Positions 8,019 to 16,786 of a stretch of DNA of 64,000 nucleotides are shown one piece after another (position 1 is the stretch's first letter; each line of letters starts with the position of its first letter). The notes below the pieces were generated by a model that did not search any database, had not been told where the DNA came from, and saw only the letters and a program-made list of their open reading frames with translations. The position numbers and the translations under genes are program-made. The DNA is taken from positions 1-64,000 of the forward strand of contig NZ_QAXS01000011.1 in the NCBI RefSeq assembly GCF_003053565.1, written 5' to 3'. This stretch comes from Halanaerobium saccharolyticum. Lineage in GTDB: Bacteria > Bacillota > Halanaerobiia > Halanaerobiales > Halanaerobiaceae.

Positions 8019-8047
8019 ATTATAAGCAATTTTTTCCCAAAAAGCAA
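8019..8047 (-). promoter_or_regulatory. Promoter of the FMN riboswitch-ribU unit
   Basis: On the minus strand TTGCTT (8047-8042) and a perfect TATAAT (8024-8019) are separated by 17 bp. They lie about 20 bp before the aptamer. Confidence 0.75.
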
Positions 8048-8067
8048 ATTTTTGATTAAACAGCTGC

Positions 8068-10170
8068 TTAATTAATTTTTTCAATTTCTACTCCGGGATA
8101 AAAATGCTTAATAATCTCCTGGTAATTCCAGCCTGCAGCTCCCATTCCTGCTGATGCTGACTGGTCAAGACCAAGATTATGACCCCAGCCGGAGCCGTAA
8201 ACATAAAGTTCTTTTAAATAACCATTCTGATCATAGTGGCTGTCAAAATAAAAGCGGCTGCTTTTTAAACCCCCGAGTACTCTTCTGATCTGAGAGACAC
8301 TGTAATCTTTACTTTCCTGATCACTGTAAATAGTCAGCGAAGTAATTGTACCACCCTGAGCTCGCTCATTGACCTCAATTTTTCTAATTTTATTTAGCTC
8401 ACTCCTGTATTCTATAACCTCTGCAGGAACTCTTAACTGCCAGCGATAGTTACTGCTGCCAAAATCTTTAGAATAAGATTCTGGAGAAGATAAAAGCCAT
8501 TGCTGCAGCTCAACCGGGGCCAGTGGAAAATCATAATCATCATTTTTCATCTGATTTGCCCCCCGCAGATAATGTAAATCGGCAGACCAGATTTGATCAC
8601 TGCGCTCTGTAAAACCACCACTGTTGCTGCTGAAAACAGCTTCAATAACTCTGCCTTCGTAAACTGCACTTTCTCCCTGAGTTGATAAAACTGCTTCTGT
8701 AGTGCGCTCATTTTCACTCATTATCCCATTATAGGCTGCACAGTGAACACTTGAACAGAGATCATAACCATCACTGCTGTGGCGTCCTAAATTGCTGAGC
8801 GTATAGCTTCTGGCTGCTACAGCCTGAGCCTTTAAGGCTTCCTCCGGCCAGCTGGCATAAATCTCTGAAGGAACTACAGAAATCAAGTAGGGTGTCAGTT
8901 CAATCTGATTAATTAGGGTAAACTCTTCTCCCTCACCTTTGATAATCATATTACCTCTGTACTGTCTGTTGCCGCTCCCCTGCCAGAAATACCCCTGTCC
9001 ATAATTAATATTATAGACATAAAAGGAATAATTTTGCTGACTGCTGTAAATCTGATATTCAAGATCAGAGCTGCCAAGCCTTACCCTTTCCTCTTCAGTT
9101 CGAATAAATATTGATCCAGCTTCTATTTCGAGCAGATAATTTTTACGCGGCTCACCTCGATAGATAATTTTACCATCATAAACTACTGAAAAAGAACCTG
9201 AATACTGGAAAAGAAGATGCTCATTATTTTCCTGGAGTCCAATTCTCAGCATCTGATTTTCTTTTTGATTTTTTAGTTCTTTAACTTCACGCCAGGAAGC
9301 CTCTAAAGTGAACGGGTTAATTTCTTCTGGTTCTTCTTGATCTTCATCATCAGGTTTTAGCTGTGGATATTTATCCTGATATTGATTAATCTTCTGATAG
9401 GCTAAGTCTCTATACCAACCATAAGAAAGGGTCCGCTGCCAGTAATTATAGGCTTCAATTTCTTCACCGGCAAGTTCAAGCATCTCAGCCATATTTTTAA
9501 AGAGATATGTCTGACCTCGATTTGCCTCATAAGCTGACTGATAATTATTAAATGCCTGCTTAAAATTATTCTTTTTTCTGTTCAGTTCTGCACTGAGCAG
9601 ATAAACTTCCGACTGATTAACTTTTAAATTGGTGATTTTCATCAAATATTCTTCTGCTTTATCAAGATTATCTAAATCTAAATTATTCTTAATCAAATAA
9701 TAATATTTCTGATAAAGCATAGATTCCTGCTCAAGCTGCTCATCAAACTTATTTTCCAAAATATAATTTGAGGCAAGCTGGTTGTTGAGCTCATAAAAAT
9801 TAACTGCCAGATCCAAATAATCCTGGTTTTGATTACTTAAAATAGTTAACTGCATCCGCGTTTTATTTTCTGCCTGTAGTTTATTCTGATCATTATAGAC
9901 TACAGCCAGATTACGCCTGCTTTCTAAATTAAACGGAGAAAGTTCAATTATCTCCTGATAATAGTTTTCTGCCGCCGAATAATTCCCCTCATAATAAGCT
10001 TCTTTTGCTAACTTAAATAATTCATTGATAGTTCTGTCTCTGCTCTCCTGAGCCATGGTTACAGCTAACTTTTCTTCCTGCTGATAAAAATGGTCAGCAA
10101 CTGGAATTAAAATCCCCAGTAAAAGAGCAGAGATTATTATTAACCTAAAAACTTTTTTCATTAAATACAA
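8068..10170 (-). CDS. TPR-repeat protein with C-terminal SpoIID/LytB domain
   Basis: This protein of about 700 residues has an N-terminal membrane or signal segment (to about residue 28) and a run of tetratricopeptide-like helices (about 40-265). After an acidic hinge comes a SpoIID/LytB region (about 420-695) with VVPSEIYASWPEEALKAQAVAARSY, SSNSGG and GWGHNLGLDQSA segments. SpoIID enzymes are lytic transglycosylases acting on denuded glycan strands; the LytB branch enhances amidases. A role in envelope remodelling outside sporulation is inferred. The start may be ATG 10161, nine bases after AGGAG, rather than 10170. It lies 8 bp downstream of the PhoH gene. Confidence 0.88.
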   Translation of the reverse strand: MYLMKKVFRLIIISALLLGILIPVADHFYQQEEKLAVTMAQESRDRTINELFKLAKEAYYEGNYSAAENYYQEIIELSPFNLESRRNLAVVYNDQNKLQAENKTRMQLTILSNQNQDYLDLAVNFYELNNQLASNYILENKFDEQLEQESMLYQKYYYLIKNNLDLDNLDKAEEYLMKITNLKVNQSEVYLLSAELNRKKNNFKQAFNNYQSAYEANRGQTYLFKNMAEMLELAGEEIEAYNYWQRTLSYGWYRDLAYQKINQYQDKYPQLKPDDEDQEEPEEINPFTLEASWREVKELKNQKENQMLRIGLQENNEHLLFQYSGSFSVVYDGKIIYRGEPRKNYLLEIEAGSIFIRTEEERVRLGSSDLEYQIYSSQQNYSFYVYNINYGQGYFWQGSGNRQYRGNMIIKGEGEEFTLINQIELTPYLISVVPSEIYASWPEEALKAQAVAARSYTLSNLGRHSSDGYDLCSSVHCAAYNGIMSENERTTEAVLSTQGESAVYEGRVIEAVFSSNSGGFTERSDQIWSADLHYLRGANQMKNDDYDFPLAPVELQQWLLSSPESYSKDFGSSNYRWQLRVPAEVIEYRSELNKIRKIEVNERAQGGTITSLTIYSDQESKDYSVSQIRRVLGGLKSSRFYFDSHYDQNGYLKELYVYGSGWGHNLGLDQSASAGMGAAGWNYQEIIKHFYPGVEIEKIN

Positions 10171-10178
10171 CTCCTAGT

Positions 10179-11489
10179 TTAAAGAAGATCACTTGCAATC
10201 TCAGCAAGTTCAGATCTTTCTCCTTCCTTTAACATAATGTGACCGGCAATTTTTTGATCATGAAATTTATGAGCAAGATAATTTAATCCATTTTTATGAA
10301 AGTTCAAATATGGATTATCAATCTGATACGGATCACCGGTAAAGATTAATTTAGACCCTTCTCCAGCTCTGGTCACTATTGTTTTAACTTCGTGTAACGA
10401 TAGATTTTGTGCCTCATCAATTATTATAAACTGATCTGGAACAGATCGTCCTCTAATATAGGTTAAAGGTTCAACCTGAATTAAATCTTTATCAAGCAAC
10501 TTCTGATAGGCGTAATCTGCATTTTTATTGCGGTGAACAATAAAGTCCAGATTATCAAAAATCGGCTGCATCCAGGGGCCCATTTTCTCTTCAACATCAC
10601 CCGGTAAAAAGCCCATTTCTTTACCCATTGGCTGGATTGGTCGGCCCACAAGCAGCTTGGAATAAGTCTGCTCATCTACCGCCTTTGCCAGACCTGCTGC
10701 TATTGCCAGTAGGGTTTTACCTGTACCGGCTTTTCCTGACATAGTCACCAGTTTAATTTCATCATCCAGCAGCAGTTCAAGAGCAAGCTGCTGCTCCCTA
10801 TTTCTGGCTCTAATTTTTGCCGGCTGACTCTTATTATAGCGGAGAGTAACCAGATTTTCGCCATCGAACCTGGCCAGAGCGGTATTCTTATTTCGATCAT
10901 CAGCTGTCAGCTGTACAAATTCATTTGGATAAAGTGAGTCATCGAGCTGATCCAGTTCTGCTGGAGAAATTTTTTCTTCCTTAAAAAATTTATCGATTAG
11001 CGAAGAGCTGCAGCTAATTTCCTTAAAGCCTGAATATATTTCTTCTTCCTTCAATCTGCTTGAATTATGCTCTTCTGCCTCCAGACCATAGGCATCACAG
11101 ATTAAGCGCAGATTAATATCATCAGAGATCATTACTACCTTTTTATCTGAGTTTTCTTTCTGAAGGTGAATTGCAGTTGAGATGATTCGATTATCCATCT
11201 TACTGGAGCTCAATCCTTCGGGAAGTTCGAGTCCACCATTGATAACAATTTTAATAGTTCCACCTGAATCCAACTCTACCCCGTCGTGCAGATTACCCTT
11301 AGCTCTAATTTCTTCTAAAATTCTTGAACTTTCGCGGGCATTATAACCTAAATCTGAACTTTTTGTCTTCAAATTATCAATTTCTTCTAAAACAGCCAGT
11401 GGGATAATAACATCATTATCTTCAAAACTATAGATGGCGCGCGGGTCATTTAACAACACATTGGTGTCCAGAACAAATATTTTTTTCAT
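10179..11489 (-). CDS. PIN-PhoH family ATPase/ribonuclease
   Basis: This protein of about 436 residues has an N-terminal PIN nuclease domain (FVLDTNVLLNDP, acidic residues to about 140) and a C-terminal PhoH domain. Walker A is GKAGTGKT (about 252-259) and Walker B is FIIIDEAQN. The architecture matches YlaK/PhoH2 proteins, which have RNA helicase and ribonuclease activity in the families studied. Cytoplasmic. Start ATG 11489 follows GGAG by eight bases. The SpoIID-type gene follows closely, so they are probably cotranscribed. Confidence 0.93.
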   Translation of the reverse strand: MKKIFVLDTNVLLNDPRAIYSFEDNDVIIPLAVLEEIDNLKTKSSDLGYNARESSRILEEIRAKGNLHDGVELDSGGTIKIVINGGLELPEGLSSSKMDNRIISTAIHLQKENSDKKVVMISDDINLRLICDAYGLEAEEHNSSRLKEEEIYSGFKEISCSSSLIDKFFKEEKISPAELDQLDDSLYPNEFVQLTADDRNKNTALARFDGENLVTLRYNKSQPAKIRARNREQQLALELLLDDEIKLVTMSGKAGTGKTLLAIAAGLAKAVDEQTYSKLLVGRPIQPMGKEMGFLPGDVEEKMGPWMQPIFDNLDFIVHRNKNADYAYQKLLDKDLIQVEPLTYIRGRSVPDQFIIIDEAQNLSLHEVKTIVTRAGEGSKLIFTGDPYQIDNPYLNFHKNGLNYLAHKFHDQKIAGHIMLKEGERSELAEIASDLL

Positions 11490-11539
11490 CAAATCATCTC
11501 CTCTTTATTTTTTTAAATCAAAGATGAATCTTTTTTTAT

Positions 11540-12181
11540 TTACTTGCTGTAATAAGTACAGAGATTAGAAGCAAAACAATTTTCACAGTCAGGATTTTGT
11601 GCTTTACAGAGCGCCCGACCGTGGTCAATTAACCAGTGATGAAAATCTATCCAGTATTTTTTGGGAATTAAATCTGTTAATTCCTTTTCTGTCTGCGAAA
11701 CATTCTGACCGCTGCTCAAACCCAGACGTTCTGAAACTCTAAAAACATGAGTATCCACTGGAAATGCTGCTTTAAAAAAGGCATTTGCCAGCACAACATT
11801 AGCAGTTTTTCTACCCACCCCACTTAATTTTAAAAGTTCTTTGCGGGTCTCAGGAACTTCTCCTCCAAATTCATCCAGCAGGATCCTGCAGGTTTTTAAA
11901 ATATATTTTGCTTTATTTCTAAAAAGACCAATACTGTTTATTTTTTCTTCTAATTCCTGCTGGCTGAGCTTCAGCATAGCTTCCGGTGTATTGTATTCCT
12001 GAAAAAGATCTTCTGTTACCTTATTTACCTGTATATCTGTCGTCTGAGCAGATAAAATAGTAGCAATTAAAAGTTCAAAAGGGGTACTAAAATTTAAAGC
12101 TGTACCTGGTTCAGGATAGTGTTCTGAAAATAAATCTACTAATTTTTCTACTTTTTCTTCTTTGCTAATTTTATCAGTCAA
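11540..12181 (-). CDS. nth: Endonuclease III
   Basis: This 213-residue DNA glycosylase/AP lyase removes oxidised pyrimidines in base excision repair. It has the helix-hairpin-helix LSGVGRKTANVV containing the catalytic lysine, the downstream VDTHV with the catalytic aspartate, and a C-terminal [4Fe-4S] cluster with C-x6-C-x2-C-x5-C spacing. Its length and motif order are normal, with nothing missing. It lies 47 bp upstream of the PhoH gene on the same strand. Confidence 0.97.
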   Translation of the reverse strand: MTDKISKEEKVEKLVDLFSEHYPEPGTALNFSTPFELLIATILSAQTTDIQVNKVTEDLFQEYNTPEAMLKLSQQELEEKINSIGLFRNKAKYILKTCRILLDEFGGEVPETRKELLKLSGVGRKTANVVLANAFFKAAFPVDTHVFRVSERLGLSSGQNVSQTEKELTDLIPKKYWIDFHHWLIDHGRALCKAQNPDCENCFASNLCTYYSK

Positions 12182-12354
12182 TTAATTTCCTCCTAAAATC
12201 TTACTCTCTTAATCTTATTTTACTTGATATTAACAGAAAAATAAAGTTATCTTATTAAATATTCCTGATTGTTCCTATTATCTAGACATAAAAGCTAAAA
12301 AATGATAGTATAATTAAAAGATAAAATATAATTATTATATGAGGTGTTATAAAA

Positions 12355-12954
12355 ATGAAATATAATTTTGGCATAGATATTGATGGTGTTTTGACAGATG
12401 AAGGGCCAGATCACAACAGTATCTGGCAGCAGAAAATGAATGAGTTTTTTGATCGTGAAATAACTCTAAAAGAATATACCTATGACCTGAGAAAAGCTTT
12501 TGCACTCAGTGATCAGGAATTGAATGAATTTATTCAGGAAAATATTGAAGAAATCTACAGTAATGTAAAGGCAGTTGACAAAGCAAGAAAAATACTTAAA
12601 GAACTTTATGACCAGGGACACCGCTTAATTTTAATTACCGCCAGAAGTGAAGAACATCGTCCAATAACTGAAAACTGGCTGCAGGAAAACAATATACCCT
12701 ATCATGAACTGCACCATGAAGACCAGAAAGCTCCACTGGCTGCAGAGAAAAATATATCTTTATTTATTGATGATAAAAAAGAAAATGCAGTTGAAATAGC
12801 AGCCAGAAATATCCCGGTGATTTTAGTAAGTAAATATCATAATCATGATTTTGAAGGTAATGATCAAATAACAAAGGTTAAGGACTGGGATGAAATCAAG
12901 ACAAATATAGAGCTATTCTTCTCTAAAAACACTCATTCCAGTAAACTCTCTTAA
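12355..12954 (+). CDS. HAD-family phosphatase, 5'-nucleotidase type (YqfW-like)
   Basis: This 199-residue protein has haloacid dehalogenase motif I as GIDIDGVLTDE, motif II as LILITAR and motif IV as LFIDDKKENA. It resembles the NT5C/YqfW group of putative nucleotidases. The substrate is not known. ATG start with a GAGGTG ribosome-binding site. It is the only plus-strand gene for many kilobases, and its last 42 bases overlap the convergent uridine-kinase-like gene. A TATAAT lies at 12309-12314, but no well-spaced -35 is evident. Confidence 0.85.
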   Translation: MKYNFGIDIDGVLTDEGPDHNSIWQQKMNEFFDREITLKEYTYDLRKAFALSDQELNEFIQENIEEIYSNVKAVDKARKILKELYDQGHRLILITARSEEHRPITENWLQENNIPYHELHHEDQKAPLAAEKNISLFIDDKKENAVEIAARNIPVILVSKYHNHDFEGNDQITKVKDWDEIKTNIELFFSKNTHSSKLS

Positions 12955-14562
12955 AATTGAAGTAACAGGAACCTCATTATCAGGTATAGCTTTAAAATTG
13001 CTTAAGATTTCGAGCAGCCGCTGTGCCTGATAATAGTTTTTATTTGTTTTATCAATCTGTTTTAATAAAGGCTCGACATAATTTTTGAGGACTGAAAGCT
13101 CATAAATCAAAGCTGAATTAAACATTACATCTGCATTTTCCTGGTAGGGGAAAATGTTTTTTTCTTCTCCCTTACGGACACTCTTCCATAAATTCAAGGT
13201 CTCAGATGCCGCCAGGTTTCGGTACTGATTATCTCTTACAATTCTTCTGATTAATCTTGTATCAGTTGTTGGAATCCTGTTATGACAGTCAATATTTAAC
13301 TGGGTGAGAGCACTAATATAAATTTTAAATTTTAAATCCTGTGGGATAACTTCGGTCAATTTATCATTCAAGCCGTGAATTCCTTCAATTAAAATTGGCT
13401 GGTCATCTTCCAGTTTTAGATATTTTCCGCTTTTTTCTCGGACACCTTTTTCAAAATTAAATTTTGGAAGTTCAACTTTCTCTCCCTGAATTAACTTTAA
13501 TAAATGATCATTAAAAAGTTCTAAATTAATGGCATTTAATGACTCAAAATCAGGGTTCCCGTTTTTGTCAACTGGAGTATTTTCGCGATCAACAAAATAG
13601 TCATCTACTGAAATCTGAACCGGCCTTAAACCATTAATTTTAAGCTGAGTTGAAAGACGATGAGTAAAAGTAGTTTTACCTGATGAAGTGGGTCCGGCAA
13701 TTAAAATTATCTTATTTCTGGGCATCCCACTTTTTATTCTATCTGCAATCTCTGCTATTTTTTTCTCATGCAGGGCTTCTGCTATCCTAATCAGCTCATT
13801 ATATTCTTTGTTTTCAATCAGCTGATTTAATTCTACCACATCATTAACGCCAAGAATTTTGCCCAGACGCTCATATTCTAAAAATATATTAGCCAGTTTA
13901 GGCTGCTCAATAAATTTAGGAACTTTTTTGCTGCTGAAAAATTTGGGGAATAATAAGACAAAACCTGGGATTCTCAAGTGGAGATCGAATTCTCCTAAAT
14001 AAGAAGTAGAAGGAACCATATTATAGTAAAAATAATCATAGTAACCGTCAAGCTCATAAAGAGTATAATAATCCTTGTCCTGTTCTTTAATTAGTTCACT
14101 TCTAAAAGAACAGTTTTCATTTTTTATAATCTCCAGAACCTCTTTTTTATTTAACCGGTGTTTTTTTATCTTATAGTCAGCTGCAATGATTTCCTGCATC
14201 CTCTTTTTTACTTTATTTAAATCATTTTTGCTTAAACTGCTTTTATTTTCAAGTTCACAGTAGATACCGTTGCTGATTGAAATCTCAATCTTTAAAACAG
14301 CTTCCGGAAAAATTTCGTATATTGCTCTGGCGAGGACCAGATAAAGACTTCGCCTGTAGATTCTATTTCCCAGTTCTGAATTTATTTTAACTGTTTTGAT
14401 TTCTGCATCTTGATCAAGTTCTTCATTTAAATCATAAACTTCATTATCTATAATAACAGCCATTACATCCTTTGGCTCTTTAATTTTACTCTCTTCGATT
14501 ATTGCTTCGATGCTCTTTTTTTCAATAACTTTTAATTTTTCTCCATCTAAATTAATATTCAT
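12913..14562 (-). CDS. TGS-domain nucleoside (uridine) kinase
   Basis: This 549-residue protein combines an N-terminal TGS-like domain and a threonyl-tRNA-synthetase-like additional domain with a C-terminal uridine/phosphoribulokinase domain. The kinase P-loop is GPTSSGKTTF (about 290-299), followed by DDYF and the RRIVRD region. Proteins of this build are common in Clostridia and are annotated as nucleoside kinases; the role of the TGS part is unknown. The start overlaps the end of queG by 11 bp, indicating cotranscription. Its 3' end overlaps the convergent HAD gene. Confidence 0.9.
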   Translation of the reverse strand: MNINLDGEKLKVIEKKSIEAIIEESKIKEPKDVMAVIIDNEVYDLNEELDQDAEIKTVKINSELGNRIYRRSLYLVLARAIYEIFPEAVLKIEISISNGIYCELENKSSLSKNDLNKVKKRMQEIIAADYKIKKHRLNKKEVLEIIKNENCSFRSELIKEQDKDYYTLYELDGYYDYFYYNMVPSTSYLGEFDLHLRIPGFVLLFPKFFSSKKVPKFIEQPKLANIFLEYERLGKILGVNDVVELNQLIENKEYNELIRIAEALHEKKIAEIADRIKSGMPRNKIILIAGPTSSGKTTFTHRLSTQLKINGLRPVQISVDDYFVDRENTPVDKNGNPDFESLNAINLELFNDHLLKLIQGEKVELPKFNFEKGVREKSGKYLKLEDDQPILIEGIHGLNDKLTEVIPQDLKFKIYISALTQLNIDCHNRIPTTDTRLIRRIVRDNQYRNLAASETLNLWKSVRKGEEKNIFPYQENADVMFNSALIYELSVLKNYVEPLLKQIDKTNKNYYQAQRLLEILSNFKAIPDNEVPVTSILREFTGMSVFREE

Positions 14563-15649
14563 TCTCTTCTCCTTTCTGCTCCAATAAACTAAAGATCAGC
14601 TTTTGATATTTGCTGTTATTTTCAGCTGCAGCTGTCTTTTTTACAAGCTCTTTTGCCCGCTGATAATTTATTTTAAGCAGTGCCAGCACAGCATAATAAC
14701 GGATTATAGGCGAATTATCCTGGAGCTTTTTTTGAACTGCCTCAAAATATTTCTCATCTTCTAAATTAGAAACAGCAATAAGTGCATTTCTCAGTAAGAT
14801 TCTGCTGCCCCTCCACATAATTGCAGTATTTTTAAGTTCAGATGGAGGATTATTTCTTTCAATTTCTAAAAAATAATTTAATTTTTTATCAAAAAAACTC
14901 AATTCCGGCTGAGTTATTTGCTCTTTATTAACATTATATGGGCACTTGGTCTGGCAGGCATCACAGCCCCAGATATGGGTGCCGATTTTATTTACTTCAC
15001 TTTTAGATAAAATTCCTTTTTTTTGAGTTAAATAAGAAATACAGACTTCCCCATCAAGTAAGTACTCATCTTTAAGAGCTCCCCCCTCACAATTTTGAAG
15101 GCAGATCTGACACTGGCCGCAGTCAAGCTCAAGCGGCTCATCTTTTTCTATCTCCAGATCTGTAAAAAGTTCACCCAAAAATAAATATGAACCCAGCTCT
15201 GGATTAATCAGCATTGAATTTTTACCGATAAAGCCAATTCCTGCTCTTTTTGCCAGCGCTCTTTCTAAAAAAGGGGCTGTATCAACAAATATTTTATAAT
15301 TAAAATCTCTATTTAATTTCTGCTGCAGTTCTAATGCCAGTTTTTTAAGCTTCTGCTGCAGGTAATCATGATAATCTTCAACAGTCACATAATTGGATAA
15401 AAAAGGACTGGCTCCACCATTATTATAACTGATTGCTGTTACAATAATCGAATTTAAATTTTCAAATTGCAGAGCTGGTTTTGTCAGCTGATCAAGATCC
15501 CGGTTTGTAAAAGGCTGGGGCCAGTACTCAGTCTCTGCTCTTTTTTCTAAAATCAATCTTTCCTCAGTGAGCTCACTGCCGTCTGTAATACCACAGAGAT
15601 CAATTTTTAATTCAGCTGCAGTTTTTTTGACTAACTTATTGATCTGCAT
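14552..15649 (-). CDS. queG: Epoxyqueuosine reductase QueG
   Basis: This 365-residue cobalamin-dependent iron-sulfur enzyme performs the last step of queuosine synthesis in tRNA. Two [4Fe-4S] motifs are visible: C-x2-C-x2-C-x3-C in CGQCQICLQNC and C-x2-C-x3-C-P in CDACQTKCP. A C-terminal HEAT-like segment follows (about 285-355). No other queuosine genes are in the window. It overlaps the MFS gene by 14 bp and the kinase gene by 11 bp, which makes a tight operon. Confidence 0.94.
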   Translation of the reverse strand: MQINKLVKKTAAELKIDLCGITDGSELTEERLILEKRAETEYWPQPFTNRDLDQLTKPALQFENLNSIIVTAISYNNGGASPFLSNYVTVEDYHDYLQQKLKKLALELQQKLNRDFNYKIFVDTAPFLERALAKRAGIGFIGKNSMLINPELGSYLFLGELFTDLEIEKDEPLELDCGQCQICLQNCEGGALKDEYLLDGEVCISYLTQKKGILSKSEVNKIGTHIWGCDACQTKCPYNVNKEQITQPELSFFDKKLNYFLEIERNNPPSELKNTAIMWRGSRILLRNALIAVSNLEDEKYFEAVQKKLQDNSPIIRYYAVLALLKINYQRAKELVKKTAAAENNSKYQKLIFSLLEQKGEENEY

Positions 15650-16781
15650 TTTGTTCTAATTCCCTTTCTTTTTTTAAAAGATATATGCTATAGATAATTC
15701 CAGCTGCCGCTGAAATCAAAGACCAGAAAAAATACATACTTTCACCGCCGGCAAGCTGATATATTTTACCGCCAATCAGACTGCCTGATATAGCACTAAC
15801 TCCCATAAATACTCCGGCATAGATATTCTGTCCGGTAGCTCTAAATTTTTCCCCACTAATCTGGTCCACATAATCTACTCCAACCGCAAAAAAGAGGCCA
15901 AAAGTTATGCTGTGCAGAAGCTGAGATAATAAAATTATCGGATTAGATGGAAAAAGTGAGAGCAGCAGCCAGCGTATCATAAACCCGATGCTGATCACTG
16001 CAATAATTTTACTGAATTTATTGTTTTTGATTATCCTGTCGGAAAAAAAGAAAGCTAATATCTCACTGGCCGAAGAAATTGTGAGAGCAATACCAACCAG
16101 AAACTCCCCACCTCCATGATCAATAATATAGAGCGGAAAATAGCTGTAGTTGGCATTCATCGCAGTCTGAAGAATAAATACAAAAAATAAAAAGTAAAGC
16201 AATCTTTTTTTTCTAAATATTTTCTTGAAATCACCAGGGTTTAAGACTTCAATTTCTCTTTTGCTTTTTGGTAAAAATTTAAGCAGAAATATTGATAAAA
16301 TTAAAACCACTGCATAAACATAAAATAAATTAGCAGATGAGGTGCTTTCCAAAAAATAACCTAAAAAAGAAACTGAAAGCATATAACCTGCTGACCCCCA
16401 CAGTCTAAACTTACCATAGTGATTAGAATTATCTCCAAGATAATCTAAAAGTAAACTGTCAGATAAGGGGACAATCGGGTTCTGAAATAAAGTGTAAAAA
16501 AACATTAAAAGCATTAAAAATTTAAATGATCCTGTCTGAGGGAATAACAGCACTGTAGTCAGGGTACCAAGCAGAGTTATAAATAAAACTTTTTTATTCT
16601 CATGAAAGTAGTCGGTTAAAAATCCCCAGAAAGGCATCAATAAAAGAGCAAAAAATCTGGGGATGGCATTAACCAATCCTATTTGGAAAGAATCAAGACC
16701 CGCATCCTGGAAGTAGATATTAAAATAGCCAAAGGCGGCCATTGTAATATAAAATATAAAGTTATACAGCTTAAAAGCCAA
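15636..16781 (-). CDS. Major facilitator superfamily transporter
   Basis: This 381-residue polytopic membrane protein has about 12 predicted helices. Its sequence style (FGYFNIYFQDAGLDSFQIG at the first helices, GKFRLWGSAGYML, GLFFAVGVDYVD) fits the MFS_1-like/phenylpropionate-permease-type branch. The substrate cannot be read from the sequence. The start is TTG with GAGG nine bases upstream. It lies between the M16 peptidase gene (5 bp gap) and queG (overlap), so it is part of the same minus-strand operon. Confidence 0.85.
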   Translation of the reverse strand: MAFKLYNFIFYITMAAFGYFNIYFQDAGLDSFQIGLVNAIPRFFALLLMPFWGFLTDYFHENKKVLFITLLGTLTTVLLFPQTGSFKFLMLLMFFYTLFQNPIVPLSDSLLLDYLGDNSNHYGKFRLWGSAGYMLSVSFLGYFLESTSSANLFYVYAVVLILSIFLLKFLPKSKREIEVLNPGDFKKIFRKKRLLYFLFFVFILQTAMNANYSYFPLYIIDHGGGEFLVGIALTISSASEILAFFFSDRIIKNNKFSKIIAVISIGFMIRWLLLSLFPSNPIILLSQLLHSITFGLFFAVGVDYVDQISGEKFRATGQNIYAGVFMGVSAISGSLIGGKIYQLAGGESMYFFWSLISAAAGIIYSIYLLKKERELEQNADQ

Positions 16782-16786
16782 ACAAA

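Noticed and set aside
8068-10170. SpoIID domain as evidence of sporulation
   Set aside because: No other sporulation gene is in the window, and SpoIID/LytB domains also occur in non-sporulating bacteria.
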